NCBI RefSeq assembly: GCF_035944375.1
Contig: NZ_DASZBE010000013.1
Direction: 5' to 3' (one strand)
Length of the DNA stretch: 64,000 nt
Source of the DNA: Allobosea sp035944375
GTDB taxonomy: Bacteria; Pseudomonadota; Alphaproteobacteria; Rhizobiales; Beijerinckiaceae
The position numbers were made by a program, and so were the translations under genes. Below the pieces are notes generated by a model, which saw only the letters and a program-made list of their open reading frames with translations, was not told the origin of the DNA and ran no database searches. Numbering within the stretch: the first letter of the stretch is position 1; each line of letters opens with the position of its first letter. Positions 44,279-53,150 of the stretch are shown piece by piece.

Positions 44279-44282
44279 GATC

Positions 44283-44915
44283 ATGGCATCGACGATGACC
44301 GTTCCGCAGGGCGGCGACGCGCCCGTCTTCTACCTCAAGGACGAGCACCCGCATCCCGAGGGCCACAGCACGCCGCTGGGCTTCTGGCTCTATCTGATGA
44401 GCGACTGCCTGATCTTCGCGATCCTGTTCGCGATCTACGGCGTGCTCGGGGCGAACTATGCGGCCGGTCCCGCGCCGAAGGATCTGTTCGACCTCAACCT
44501 CGTCGCGATCAACACCGCGATGCTGCTCTTCTCCTCGATCACCTTCGGCTTCGCCATGCTGGAGATGGCCAAGGGCAAGGTCGCGGCGACGCAAGGCTGG
44601 CTGGCGGTGACGGGCCTGTTCGGCCTCGCCTTCCTCGCCATCGAACTCTACGAGTTCCACCACCTGATCTCGCTGGGGGCGACGCCGCAGCGCAGCGCCT
44701 TCCTCTCCTCCTTCTTCGTGCTGGTGGGCACGCACGGCCTGCACGTCGCCTTCGGCCTGGTCTGGCTGATGGTGCTGATGGTGCAGGTCGCGCGGCACGG
44801 GCTGATCGCAGCCAACCGCCGGCGCCTGTTGTGCCTGAGCATGTTCTGGCACTTCCTCGACGTCATCTGGATCGGCGTCTTCACCTTCGTCTACCTGATG
44901 GGGATGCTGCGATGA
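44283..44915 (+). CDS. cyoC: cytochrome bo3-type quinol oxidase subunit III
   Basis: 210 residues, five transmembrane helices. GFWLYLMSDCLIFAILFAIY is the first helix with the family's conserved motif; LAIELYEFHHLI and FFVLVGTHGLHVAFGLVWL (helices three and four) complete the subunit III fold. The stop overlaps the cyoD start as ATGA. Confidence 0.96.
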   Translation: MASTMTVPQGGDAPVFYLKDEHPHPEGHSTPLGFWLYLMSDCLIFAILFAIYGVLGANYAAGPAPKDLFDLNLVAINTAMLLFSSITFGFAMLEMAKGKVAATQGWLAVTGLFGLAFLAIELYEFHHLISLGATPQRSAFLSSFFVLVGTHGLHVAFGLVWLMVLMVQVARHGLIAANRRRLLCLSMFWHFLDVIWIGVFTFVYLMGMLR

Positions 44916-45295
44916 GCTCCGAGACGAACGCCCAGCACCAGCCGGGCTACGAGCCCCATCCCGAGGACGAGGCCCATGGCTCCTTCCGCGGCTACATGAC
45001 CGGCTTCGGGCTGTCGGTCATCCTCACCGCCGTCCCGTTCTGGCTGGTGATGTCCGGCGCGCTCGGCAACAACCAGCTGACCGGTTTCGTGGTGATGGGC
45101 TTCGCCGTCGTCCAGATCGTCGTGCACATGATCTACTTCCTGCACATGAACGGACGTGTCGAAGGCGGCTGGACACTGCTGGCGCTGGTCTTCACGGTGA
45201 TCGTCGTGGTGATCACGCTCGCCGGGTCGCTGTGGGTGATGTACCACCTCAACACCAACATGATGCCGGTGCACGACATGAGGCAGATGCCGTGA
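44912..45295 (+). CDS. cyoD: cytochrome bo3-type quinol oxidase subunit IV
   Basis: 127 residues, three helices (about 30-50, 58-78, 90-112). The segment GSFRGYMTGFGLSVILTAVP and QIVVHMIYFLHMNG match CyoD. It assists assembly of the copper-B site in subunit I. Its stop overlaps the SURF1 start as GTGA. cyoE, the haem O synthase usually next in order, is missing here. Confidence 0.94.
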   Translation: MSSETNAQHQPGYEPHPEDEAHGSFRGYMTGFGLSVILTAVPFWLVMSGALGNNQLTGFVVMGFAVVQIVVHMIYFLHMNGRVEGGWTLLALVFTVIVVVITLAGSLWVMYHLNTNMMPVHDMRQMP

Positions 45296-46050
45296 CCTCC
45301 GCCGCCGCGGCCCGCGCGCCGCGGTCCCGCGCGACGCTCGTCCTCGTCGCGCTGCTCGCGCTTGCGGGGATCGTCGGCTTCGCGCGTTTGGGAGTCTGGC
45401 AGGTCGAGCGGCTGTTCTGGAAGCGCGCGCTGATCGAGCGGGTCGAGGCCCGCATCCATGCCGCCCCCGTCGCGGCACCCGGGCCGGCAGTCTGGCCGGA
45501 GATCGCCGAGGCCGAATACACGCGCGTCGCGCTGACGGGGCGCTTCCTGCATGACCGCGAGGCGCTCGTGCAGGCGGTGACGGAGCGCGGCGCCGGCTCC
45601 TGGGTGCTGACGCCGCTGGTCACCGAGGCCGGCTTCACGGTCCTGGTCAATCGCGGCTTCGTCCCGCCGGAGCGGCGCGAGCGCGCCAGCCGTGCGCAGG
45701 CCCTGCCGGAGGGCATTGTCACCGTCACCGGGCTGCTGCGGCTCACAGAGCCGGAAGGCGGCTTCCTCCGAACGAACGCACCGGCCGAGGACCGCTGGCA
45801 TTCCCGCGATGTCGCGGCCATCGCCGCCGCGCGGGGCCTGTCGCCGGTGGCGCCCTATTTCGTCGATGCCGACGCCACGCCCAATCCCGGCCGCTTTCCC
45901 GTGGGTGGGCTGACGGTGGTGCGGTTTTCGGACAACCATCTCGTTTACGTCGCGACCTGGTTCGCGCTGGCGGTCATGCTCGCGGGCGCTCTCGGCTTCG
46001 TGCTACGCCACGAATCCAGGCTGCGGCGGGTACGGGAGCAGGCCGATTAG
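45292..46050 (+). CDS. SURF1 family oxidase assembly protein
   Basis: 252 residues, start GTG overlapping the cyoD stop. Two helices frame a periplasmic beta domain: the first at about 15-33 (LVLVALLALAGIVGFARLGVWQVE), the second near 225-243 (YVATWFALAVMLAGALGFVL). LGVWQVERLFWK, VLTPLVTE, VLVNRGFVPP and NHLVYVATWF are the SURF1 motifs. SURF1 inserts haem into oxidase subunit I. Its place after cyoABCD suggests service to this quinol oxidase. Confidence 0.93.
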   Translation: MTSAAAARAPRSRATLVLVALLALAGIVGFARLGVWQVERLFWKRALIERVEARIHAAPVAAPGPAVWPEIAEAEYTRVALTGRFLHDREALVQAVTERGAGSWVLTPLVTEAGFTVLVNRGFVPPERRERASRAQALPEGIVTVTGLLRLTEPEGGFLRTNAPAEDRWHSRDVAAIAAARGLSPVAPYFVDADATPNPGRFPVGGLTVVRFSDNHLVYVATWFALAVMLAGALGFVLRHESRLRRVREQAD

Positions 46051-47338
46051 GTTCCAGGACACCACCAACCAGACGAACCTGCTGCTGCTGGTGCAATTGC
46101 GCTGGCTCGCCGTCGGCGGACAGGTGGTGACGATCCTCTTCGTCGACCGCATCCTCGGCATCACCCTGCCGCTCGGCGAGATGATGCTGGTTCTGCTGCT
46201 GCTGATCCTGCTCAACCTGGCGAGCCTCCTGCGCCATCGCCGCGTCGCGGCCGATGTCCGCAATGGCGAATTGTTCGGCGCGCTGCTGTTCGATCTCGGC
46301 GCGCTGACGACGCAGCTCTATCTCGCCGGCGGCGCGAGCAACCCGTTCATCTCGCTCTATCTGCTGCAGATCGGGCTCGCGGCGGTGCTGCTCGAGCGCT
46401 GGTCGACTTGGGTCCTGGTGGGGCTGGCGAGCCTCGGCTTCGTCGCGCTGATGGGCGCGCATCGGCCGCTCGCGCTGCCGGTCGCGCTCGATGACGGCGT
46501 GCCGAGGCTCTATCTCCAGGGCGTCTTCGTCTGCTTCCTGATCGCCGCCGGACTTCTGGTGCTGTTCCTGCAGCGGATCAGCCGGAATCTGCGCCTTCGT
46601 GACGAGAAGCTCGCCGATCTGCGCCAGCGCGCGGTCGAGGAGGACCATATCGTCCGGATGGGCCTGCTTGCCTCGGGGGCGGCCCATGAACTCGGCACGC
46701 CGCTCTCGACCCTGTCCGTCATCGTCAACGACTGGCGCCGGATGCCGGTGTTTAAGGCCGAGCCGGAGCTGATCGCCGAGATCGGCGAGATGCAGGCCCA
46801 GCTCGACCGCTGCAAGACGATCGTCTCCGGCATCCTGATGTCCTCGGGCGAGACCCGGGCCGAGAATCCGGGCTGGACCACCGTGCGCGCCTTCGTCGAC
46901 GAAATGATCGAGCAATGGCGCTCGCATCGGGCGCCGATGCGGCTCGACTATGCCAATGCCTTCACGCCCGACGAGCCCATCGTCTCCGACCCCGCCCTCA
47001 GGCAGGTGCTGGGCAACCTGCTCGACAACGCGCAGGAGGCCTCGCCCCAGGCGATGGCGGTACGGGTCGAGCGGCGGGGCGAGGACCTCGCCATCATCGT
47101 CGCCGACGAGGGGCCCGGCTTCCCGCCCGACATTCTGGCCGGCATCGGCAAGCCCTATCGCTCGACCAAGGGGCGGCCGGGCGGCGGGCTCGGCCTCTTC
47201 CTCGTCAGCAACGTCATGCGCAAGTTCGGAGGCACGCTGAACGCCCGCAACCGCGATCGCGGGGGCGCCTGCGTCACCGTGACCTTGCCCCTCGCCGCCC
47301 TCTCGCCCGTACAGGTCTCCCAGGAGGATGCCCGATGA
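46046..47338 (+). CDS. regB: RegB/ActS/PrrB-type redox sensor histidine kinase
   Basis: I place the start at ATT 46046: GGAGCAGG begins eleven bases upstream, the codon overlaps the SURF1 stop in ATTAG, and the 15 extra residues (IRFQDTTNQTNLLLLV, leading into QLRWLAVGGQ) look like the normal RegB N-terminus. Without it the first start is GTG 46091. Six helices precede the kinase. The quinone-binding motif GGASNPF lies at about 95-101, the phosphorylated His in GAAHELGTPLSTLS near 214, and the redox-active Cys in LDRCKTIVSG near 256. HATPase boxes are LGNLLDNAQEAS and DEGPGFPPDI. It autophosphorylates when quinones are reduced. The stop overlaps regA. Confidence 0.9.
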   Translation: MRFQDTTNQTNLLLLVQLRWLAVGGQVVTILFVDRILGITLPLGEMMLVLLLLILLNLASLLRHRRVAADVRNGELFGALLFDLGALTTQLYLAGGASNPFISLYLLQIGLAAVLLERWSTWVLVGLASLGFVALMGAHRPLALPVALDDGVPRLYLQGVFVCFLIAAGLLVLFLQRISRNLRLRDEKLADLRQRAVEEDHIVRMGLLASGAAHELGTPLSTLSVIVNDWRRMPVFKAEPELIAEIGEMQAQLDRCKTIVSGILMSSGETRAENPGWTTVRAFVDEMIEQWRSHRAPMRLDYANAFTPDEPIVSDPALRQVLGNLLDNAQEASPQAMAVRVERRGEDLAIIVADEGPGFPPDILAGIGKPYRSTKGRPGGGLGLFLVSNVMRKFGGTLNARNRDRGGACVTVTLPLAALSPVQVSQEDAR

Positions 47339-47868
47339 GCGACGACAAGACGCTCCTGATCGTGGAGGACGACCCGGCCTTCGCGCCGGTGCTGCGCCGC
47401 TCCTTCGAGCGGCGCGGCTATCTGGTGGAAGCCTGCGATGGCATCGAGAGCCTGCGGGACCTGCTCGAGACGGTGACGCCAGGCTACGCCGTGGTCGATC
47501 TCAAGGTGGTCGGCGGCTCGGGACTGGAATGTGTCCGCCTGCTGCACGAGCGCGATGCGGAGATGAAGATCGTGGTGCTGACGGGATTCGCCAGCATCGC
47601 CACCGCGGTGGAGGCGATCAAGCTCGGCGCCTGCCACTACCTCGCCAAGCCGGCCAACACCGACGACATCGAGGCCGCCTTCGACAAGACCGACGGCGAT
47701 GCCGAAGTGCCGCTGACCCAGCGCCAGACCTCGCTCAAGAACCTGGAATGGGAGCGCATCCACGAGACGCTGGTCGAGAGCGACTTCAACATTTCGGAGA
47801 CGGCGCGGCGGCTGGGCATGCATCGGCGCACGCTGGCGCGGAAGCTGGAGAAGCGCCGCCTGACCTGA
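47335..47868 (+). CDS. regA: RegA/ActR/PrrA-type response regulator
   Basis: 177 residues. Receiver domain 1-115 with acidic pocket E11/D12/D13, phosphoryl site D55 in VVDLKVVGGSGL, Thr/Ser in VLTGFASIATAVEAIKLGA and Lys in YLAKPAN. The C-terminal Fis-like helix-turn-helix (NISETARRLGMHRRTLARKLEKR) is the near-invariant RegA DNA-binding helix. The Pro-rich linker often seen is shortened here to DGDAEVPLTQRQ. It overlaps regB (ATGA). RegA orthologues control oxidases, carbon fixation and nitrogen metabolism. Confidence 0.95.
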   Translation: MSDDKTLLIVEDDPAFAPVLRRSFERRGYLVEACDGIESLRDLLETVTPGYAVVDLKVVGGSGLECVRLLHERDAEMKIVVLTGFASIATAVEAIKLGACHYLAKPANTDDIEAAFDKTDGDAEVPLTQRQTSLKNLEWERIHETLVESDFNISETARRLGMHRRTLARKLEKRRLT

Positions 47869-48009
47869 GGCCGCTCGAGCGCAGATATATGACGGCGAAG
47901 CGGCTGAATCGGCCCGTTAAGGCCTTGTTTTGCTGCCGTCTTCCCTCGATTGTCACGTCACTCACGGACACTGCCCACGACGACGTCTCGACCCTGGGGG
48001 GAGGATGCG

Positions 48010-49122
48010 ATGCGGCTTGCCGTCTACAATGTCGAAAACCTGTTCGATCGCGCCAAGGCGATGAACCTCGAAAGCTGGGCCGAGGGCCGCCCGGTGCTGG
48101 AGCGTTTCGCGGCGCTGAACACCCTGCTCGGCCAGGTCTCCTACAGCACCGCCGACAAGGCGCGCATGGCCGCGCTGATCGCCGAACTCGGCATGGAGAA
48201 GTCCGACACCGGGCCGTTCGTGCTGCTGCGCCGGAACCGCGGCGGGCTGCTGAAGCGCCCCAAGACCGGCGGCATCGAGATCGTGGCGGAAGGCCGCGCC
48301 GACTGGGTCGGCTCGCTCGAACTGCGCGACGAACCGATCGACGAGCACGCGATGCGCAACACCGCCCGCGTCATGGCGGACCTCCAGGCGGATGTGCTCG
48401 GTGTGGTCGAGGCCGAAAACCGGCCAGCGCTGTCCGCCTTCAACCGCGAGATCGTGACGGCGGTCGGCGGCCAGCCGTTCCGGCATGTCATGCTGATCGA
48501 CGGCAATGACGAGCGCGGGATCGATGTCGGGCTGATGAGCCGCAACGGCTATCCGATCGGCGCGATGCGCAGCCATGTCGACGACATGACGCCGGCGGGC
48601 GTGCCGGTGTTCTCGCGCGATTGCCCGGAGTTCGAGCTGACGACGCCGGGCGGGGCGCGGCTCGTGGTGATGGTCAACCACTTCAAGAGCAAGGGCTTCG
48701 GCAGCCAGGCGAGTTCCAATGCGCGGCGCCGGGCCCAGGCCGAGCGCGTCGCCGCGATCTATGAGGGCCTGATCGCGAGCGGGGTCGAGAATGTGGCGGT
48801 GATGGGCGATCTCAACGACACGCCCGGCAGCGCGCCGCTGCAGCCGCTGGTCGCAGGCACGTCGCTCAAGGACATCTCCGCCCACCCCAGCTTCGACGAT
48901 GGCGGGTTTCCGGGTACCTATGGCGCCAGCTCCGCCGGCAACAAGATCGACTACATCCTGCTGTCGCCGGCCCTGTTCGCCACGGTGACGGGCGGGGGCA
49001 TCTTCCGAAAGGGGATGTGGCCCGGCGTGCGGCCCCGGAAATGGGAGGCCTATGCGGAGCTCAAGCGCCCCGAGGATGCCGCCTCCGACCATGCCGCACT
49101 CTGGGTCGATCTCGCGCTCTGA
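48010..49122 (+). CDS. endonuclease/exonuclease/phosphatase family protein
   Basis: 370 residues. DNase I-like fold: MRLAVYNVENLFDRAK (Asn8), EAENRPAL with the metal Glu, VNHFKSKGFGSQ (catalytic His), MGDLNDTPGSAPL (Asp, Asn) and SDHAALWVDL (Asp-His). No signal peptide, so cytoplasmic. Substrate could be nucleic acid or a phosphodiester; the sequence alone does not say. GGGGAGG is 5 bases before the ATG. Confidence 0.9.
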   Translation: MRLAVYNVENLFDRAKAMNLESWAEGRPVLERFAALNTLLGQVSYSTADKARMAALIAELGMEKSDTGPFVLLRRNRGGLLKRPKTGGIEIVAEGRADWVGSLELRDEPIDEHAMRNTARVMADLQADVLGVVEAENRPALSAFNREIVTAVGGQPFRHVMLIDGNDERGIDVGLMSRNGYPIGAMRSHVDDMTPAGVPVFSRDCPEFELTTPGGARLVVMVNHFKSKGFGSQASSNARRRAQAERVAAIYEGLIASGVENVAVMGDLNDTPGSAPLQPLVAGTSLKDISAHPSFDDGGFPGTYGASSAGNKIDYILLSPALFATVTGGGIFRKGMWPGVRPRKWEAYAELKRPEDAASDHAALWVDLAL

Positions 49123-49278
49123 CGCCGGCCGGCCGCCGCTCGCCCTTCCCTGCGGCGTCGGCCCCTGACGGGAGCTGACAGCCGCTGTCGTCATTCTGCC
49201 CACCTGAAACCCGATCGGCTCCCGCGCGTTGATCCGCGATCGCCGCCGCGGCGTAGGCAGTGCTTGGGGTGGAACATC

Positions 49279-49941
49279 ATGGGCGACATCATCGACAGGG
49301 CCGGCAACACGGCGGCCTCCGGCCTGCTGGAACGCTTCTCCAGCCTGCATGACTGGCGCCGGCAGGTGGCCGATCTCTATGCCGCCGTACGGGCGATGCC
49401 CGGCGAGGAGGGCTGGGCGCATTGGCGCGGCGTCCGCGACCGCCTGTTCCGCGAGCATCCGCAGTCGCCGCTCTCCACGACGCGGCGCGCGCAGTTCCAC
49501 GGCATCGATTGCTTCGCCTATGACCCCGCGCTCCGGTTCACCGTCGCGACCGTGCCGGCCCGCGAGCGCGAGGTGATCCGCGTCGAGGCCGGCAAGGACG
49601 GCACGATGACGCTGCTGCCCTTCGCCCTGACGGACGGGCTGCTGGAGCCGCTGGGCAAGGAATTGACGCTGTACTGGATCGAAAGCTATGGCGGCGGCGT
49701 CTTCCTGCCGTTCGGCGATGCGACCAATGGCCGGGAGAGCTTTGCCGGCGGCCGCTACCTGCTCGACACGATCAAGAGCGCCGATCTCGGCAGCGACGGC
49801 GCGGGCCGGCTGATCCTCGACTTCAACTTCGCCTATTACCCCTCCTGCGCCTATTCGGAAGCCTGGGTCTGCCCGCTCTCGCCGCCGGAGAACCGCCTGC
49901 CGGGCGCGATCCGGGCCGGCGAGCGCGATGCCATCCGCTGA
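49279..49941 (+). CDS. DUF1684 family protein
   Basis: 220 residues. The domain is recognised by WRRQVADLYAAVR, HPQSPLSTTRRAQF, SYGGGVFLPFGDATNGRESF, GGRYLLDTIKSADLG and LDFNFAYYPSCAYSEAWVCP. The invariant Cys-rich end (PSCAYSEAWVCPLSPPENRL) suggests a metal or cofactor site; the biochemical role of this COG3358 family is unknown. No signal peptide. ATG 49279 is preferred to TTG 49264 because GGTGGA precedes it. Confidence 0.9.
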   Translation: MGDIIDRAGNTAASGLLERFSSLHDWRRQVADLYAAVRAMPGEEGWAHWRGVRDRLFREHPQSPLSTTRRAQFHGIDCFAYDPALRFTVATVPAREREVIRVEAGKDGTMTLLPFALTDGLLEPLGKELTLYWIESYGGGVFLPFGDATNGRESFAGGRYLLDTIKSADLGSDGAGRLILDFNFAYYPSCAYSEAWVCPLSPPENRLPGAIRAGERDAIR

Positions 49942-50080
49942 AGCGCTGCGAACACCGGTGACGTGCGGCAGCCAAGGCTCCGCCCGCGGCCGGGATCACG
50001 CGTCTTTGTCCTGCCCGATCCTTGCATCGCGCCCCACGCCCGCTAGCCTGACCTCACGAGCCCTTGGAAGGAATCCCGCC

Positions 50081-50965
50081 ATGCGCCTTGTCAGAACGCT
50101 GTTGGGGGCCGCGGCCCTGCTGGCGGCGGGGCTGTCTTCAGCCTCGGCCCAGACCATCAAGATCGGTTCGAAGAACTTCACCGAACAATTCGTCGTCGCC
50201 GAACTCTATGGCGCCGCGCTGGAAGCCGCCGGCTTCAAGGTCGAGCGCAAGATCAATCTCGGCGGCACGCTGGTGGCGCATGAAGCGCTCAAGAGCGGCG
50301 CGATCGACCTCTACCCGGAATACACCGGCACCGGCCTCAACGCCGTGATGAAGGCGCAAGGGGTGACCGAGACCGACCCGGAGAAGGTCCGCAACATGGT
50401 CAAGGCCTTCTACGAGAAGGAGTTCAACCTGACCTGGCTGAAGCCGTCCGGCATCAACAACGGCTATGCGATCGTGGTCCGACCCGAGACGGCCAAGGAA
50501 TTCAACCTCAAGACGCTGAGCGATCTCGGCAAGGCCTCGTCGAAGCTGCGGCTCGGCGCGGGCACGGAATTCGTCGACCGTCGCGACGGCATCAAGGGGC
50601 TGAAGGAGGTCTATGGCGCCGAATTCGCCGAGTTCAAGCAGTTCGCGGCGCTGCGCCTGCGCTACGAGGCGCTGAACCAGAAGCAGATCGAGGTCGCCAA
50701 CGGCTTCTCGACCGACTGGCAGATCGCAGCCGACAAGTTCGTCGCGCTCGATGACGACAAGTCGCTGTTCCCGCCCTATTTCCTCGCGCCCGTCGTGCGC
50801 CCCGAGATCGCCGCCAACGCCAAGATCGTCGAGATCCTGGAAAAGGTTGGTGCCGCTCTCGACAACCCGACGATGCAGGAGCTGAACCGCCAGGTCGAGG
50901 TCGACAAGAAGGAGCCGCGCACGGTGGCCGCCGCTTTCCTGAAGGCCAAGGGGCTGGTGAACTGA
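50081..50965 (+). CDS. quaternary-amine ABC transporter binding protein
   Basis: 294 residues with a signal peptide (MRLVRTLLGAAALLAAGLSS, cleavage after SASA). The mature domain is of the OpuAC/OsmF type that binds trimethylammonium compounds: KIGSKNFTEQFVVAELYG and IDLYPEYTGTGLNAVM are the two signature segments. A GGAAGGAA ribosome-binding site is seven bases upstream. The gene is first in a five-gene unit with the lyase, two permeases and the ATPase. EgtU, an ergothioneine-binding domain in other bacteria, belongs to the same superfamily, which matters given the lyase next door. Confidence 0.92.
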   Translation: MRLVRTLLGAAALLAAGLSSASAQTIKIGSKNFTEQFVVAELYGAALEAAGFKVERKINLGGTLVAHEALKSGAIDLYPEYTGTGLNAVMKAQGVTETDPEKVRNMVKAFYEKEFNLTWLKPSGINNGYAIVVRPETAKEFNLKTLSDLGKASSKLRLGAGTEFVDRRDGIKGLKEVYGAEFAEFKQFAALRLRYEALNQKQIEVANGFSTDWQIAADKFVALDDDKSLFPPYFLAPVVRPEIAANAKIVEILEKVGAALDNPTMQELNRQVEVDKKEPRTVAAAFLKAKGLVN

Positions 50966-50970
50966 ACGCT

Positions 50971-52524
50971 GTGCCTGCGACCGGCGCCGACGAGCCGCCG
51001 GCCGCCATCGTCGTCGGCGGTGAACCGGTCGGATCCGACGCAATCCTCGCCATCGCGCGGGACCGCGCCCCGGTGCACCTGCATCCGGGCCTGCTTCCGC
51101 GGCTGGAGGCGGCGCGCGCGGTCGTGCTGCGGGCGCTCGACCGTGGCGACAACGTCTACGGCCTGACGACCGGGCTGGGTGCGGCGGTCGATACACGTCT
51201 CGATGCCGAGATGATCCCCGCCTTCCAGGCGCGGGCCATCCGCGCGCGGGCCGTGGGCGTGGGCGAGCCGCTCTCGACCATCGAGGTACGGGCGATGCTG
51301 GCGGCCCGTCTTGTCGCCATCTGTCACGGAGCGTCCGGTCTCTCGCCTCAACTCGTGCAGACGCTTGCTGCGATGCTGAACGCGGGCGTTCACCCGGTGG
51401 TGCGCCGGATCGGCTCGCTCGGGCAGGCCGATCTCAGCCCCCTCGCACAGGCCTTCCTGCCGCTGATCGGCGAGGGCGAGGCCCAATTCCGGGGCGCTGT
51501 TCTGCCCGGCCGTGAGGCGATGGCGGCGGCCGGGATCGCCCTGCCCTTGCTCGGCCCCAAAGACGGGCTCGCCCTTCTCAACGCCAATGCCCAGAGCGTC
51601 GGGCTGGCCGCCCTGGCGGTCGATGCGATGAACAAGGCGCTCGACGCTGCAATTGTCGCGGGGGCGCTGTCGCTGGAAGCGTTCCGGGCCAATCTCTCGC
51701 CGCTCGACCCCGACCTCGCGGCGCTCAGGGGGATGGCCGGCCACGCCGCCGGCGTCGACCGGCTGCGCCGGCTGCTCGCCGGCAGCGATCTCTGGCAGCC
51801 CGGCGCCGCGCGGCGGCTGCAGGACCCGATCTCCTTTCGCTGCCTCGCGCCGGTCGCGGGCCATGCCTTGCGGGCCGTCGCCGCCGCCCGGCAGACGGTC
51901 GATGCCGAACTGGCCAGCGCGCCCGACAGCCCGGCCGTGCTGGTCGAGCGCGATCTCCTGCTGTCGAGCGTCAATTTCGACACCACGGAACTCGCGTTGA
52001 CCTTCGAGGCCGCCGGTCTCGCGCTCTCCCATCTGGCGGCGACCTCGGCCGCGCGCATCGTCAAGCTGATGAACGCCGGCATGACCGATCTGCCGCGCTT
52101 CCTGACGCGGCATGGCGGCTCGCATTCCGGCTTCGCCACGACGCAGAAGACGGCCGCGGCGCTGGAGGCCGAGATCCGCCATCTCGCCCTGCCGCTCGGC
52201 GCCATGACCCTGCCCGTCGCCGACGGCGTCGAGGATTACGCGCCGATGACGCCGGCGATCGTCGAGAAGACGCATGCCATCGCAAGACGCCTGACACGTC
52301 TGGCGGCGGTCGAACTCGTGGTGGCCGCGGAGGCCGTCGATCTGCGAGGCGCCATCACACTCGGCCGCGGAACTGCCGTCGCGCACGCATTCGTCCGCGA
52401 CCATGTCGCGCGGCTCGACGACGACCGGCCGATGGGGCGTGACTACGAGGCGCTGGCGCTCGCGATCGAGGCCGGCGATCTCTTGCGGGCCGGCCTGGCC
52501 TGGCTGCCCGAGATCGACCCATGA
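50971..52524 (+). CDS. MIO-less aromatic amino acid lyase homologue (ergothionase-like)
   Basis: 517 residues with the histidine/phenylalanine ammonia-lyase fold: NVYGLTTGLGAAV (Tyr63), LLGPKDGLALLNANAQSVGL, LQDPISFRCLAPVAGHA, LLSSVNFDTTE and GVEDYAPM (Glu421). The segment that makes the MIO cofactor ('GSVGASGDLAPLAH') reads GSLGQADLSPLAQ (148-160): Ala-Ser-Gly is absent and one residue is deleted. The equivalent of the usual 'QVTAAAL' is TQKTAAAL, placing Lys393 in the active site. Ergothionase, which eliminates trimethylamine from ergothioneine without MIO, has this type of change. The binding protein gene is 5 bases upstream; the permease start overlaps the stop (ATGA). Confidence 0.88.
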   Translation: MPATGADEPPAAIVVGGEPVGSDAILAIARDRAPVHLHPGLLPRLEAARAVVLRALDRGDNVYGLTTGLGAAVDTRLDAEMIPAFQARAIRARAVGVGEPLSTIEVRAMLAARLVAICHGASGLSPQLVQTLAAMLNAGVHPVVRRIGSLGQADLSPLAQAFLPLIGEGEAQFRGAVLPGREAMAAAGIALPLLGPKDGLALLNANAQSVGLAALAVDAMNKALDAAIVAGALSLEAFRANLSPLDPDLAALRGMAGHAAGVDRLRRLLAGSDLWQPGAARRLQDPISFRCLAPVAGHALRAVAAARQTVDAELASAPDSPAVLVERDLLLSSVNFDTTELALTFEAAGLALSHLAATSAARIVKLMNAGMTDLPRFLTRHGGSHSGFATTQKTAAALEAEIRHLALPLGAMTLPVADGVEDYAPMTPAIVEKTHAIARRLTRLAAVELVVAAEAVDLRGAITLGRGTAVAHAFVRDHVARLDDDRPMGRDYEALALAIEAGDLLRAGLAWLPEIDP

Positions 52525-53150
52525 GCTGGACGCTCGAGAACTGGGACCGGCTGCTGATCGCGCTCTGGGAGCATATCCAGCTCGTCGGCGCCGGGCTGGC
52601 GATTGCACTCGCCATCGGCCTGCCGCTCGGTGTGCTCTCGGCGCGGCGGCCGGGCTTCGCGCTCGTCGTGCTCCTGGTCTCGGGCGCGCTCTATACGGTG
52701 CCGGCGCTGGCGATCTTCGCGCTGCTGATCCCCTATCTCGGCCTGGGCTTCTGGCCAGCGATCGTCGCGCTCGTCGCCTATGCGCTCCTGATCATCATCC
52801 GCAATGTCGCGACCGGCCTGCAGGAGATTTCGCCCGACATCCTCGATGCCGCCGACGGCATGGGCTATGGCAAGTGGCGGCGGCTCTTCGCCATCGAGCT
52901 GCCGCTGGCGCTCCCCGTCATCATCGCCGGCATCCGCATCACCGTCGTCACGCAGGTGTCGGTGGCCACCGTCGCCGCCTTCATCAATGCCGGCGGACTC
53001 GGCGACATCATCTTCCAGGGCATCACCCAGGATTTCGGCGAGAAGGTCGTGGTCGGCGCAGTCGTGACCTCCGCGCTGGCGGTGCTCTGCGACGAGAGCC
53101 TGCGCCGGGTCGAGCTGCGGCTGCGCGCCAACCAGGCGGAGGCCGCCTGA
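52521..53150 (+). CDS. quaternary-amine ABC transporter permease 1
   Basis: 209 residues, five to six helices. The conserved cytoplasmic loop IIRNVATGLQEISPDILDAADGMGYGKWRRLFAIELPLALPVIIAG is the 'EAA' coupling loop of OpuBB/ProW-type permeases. It overlaps the lyase gene by ATGA and the next permease by one base, so all five genes are translated as one block. Confidence 0.92.
   Translation: MSWTLENWDRLLIALWEHIQLVGAGLAIALAIGLPLGVLSARRPGFALVVLLVSGALYTVPALAIFALLIPYLGLGFWPAIVALVAYALLIIIRNVATGLQEISPDILDAADGMGYGKWRRLFAIELPLALPVIIAGIRITVVTQVSVATVAAFINAGGLGDIIFQGITQDFGEKVVVGAVVTSALAVLCDESLRRVELRLRANQAEAA

Noticed and set aside
51331..51339. Ala-Ser-Gly in the lyase at residues 121-123 (CHGASGLSP)
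   Set aside because: This is the ordinary 'GxSG' segment upstream of the MIO site in all family members, about 30 residues too early; it is not the MIO triad.
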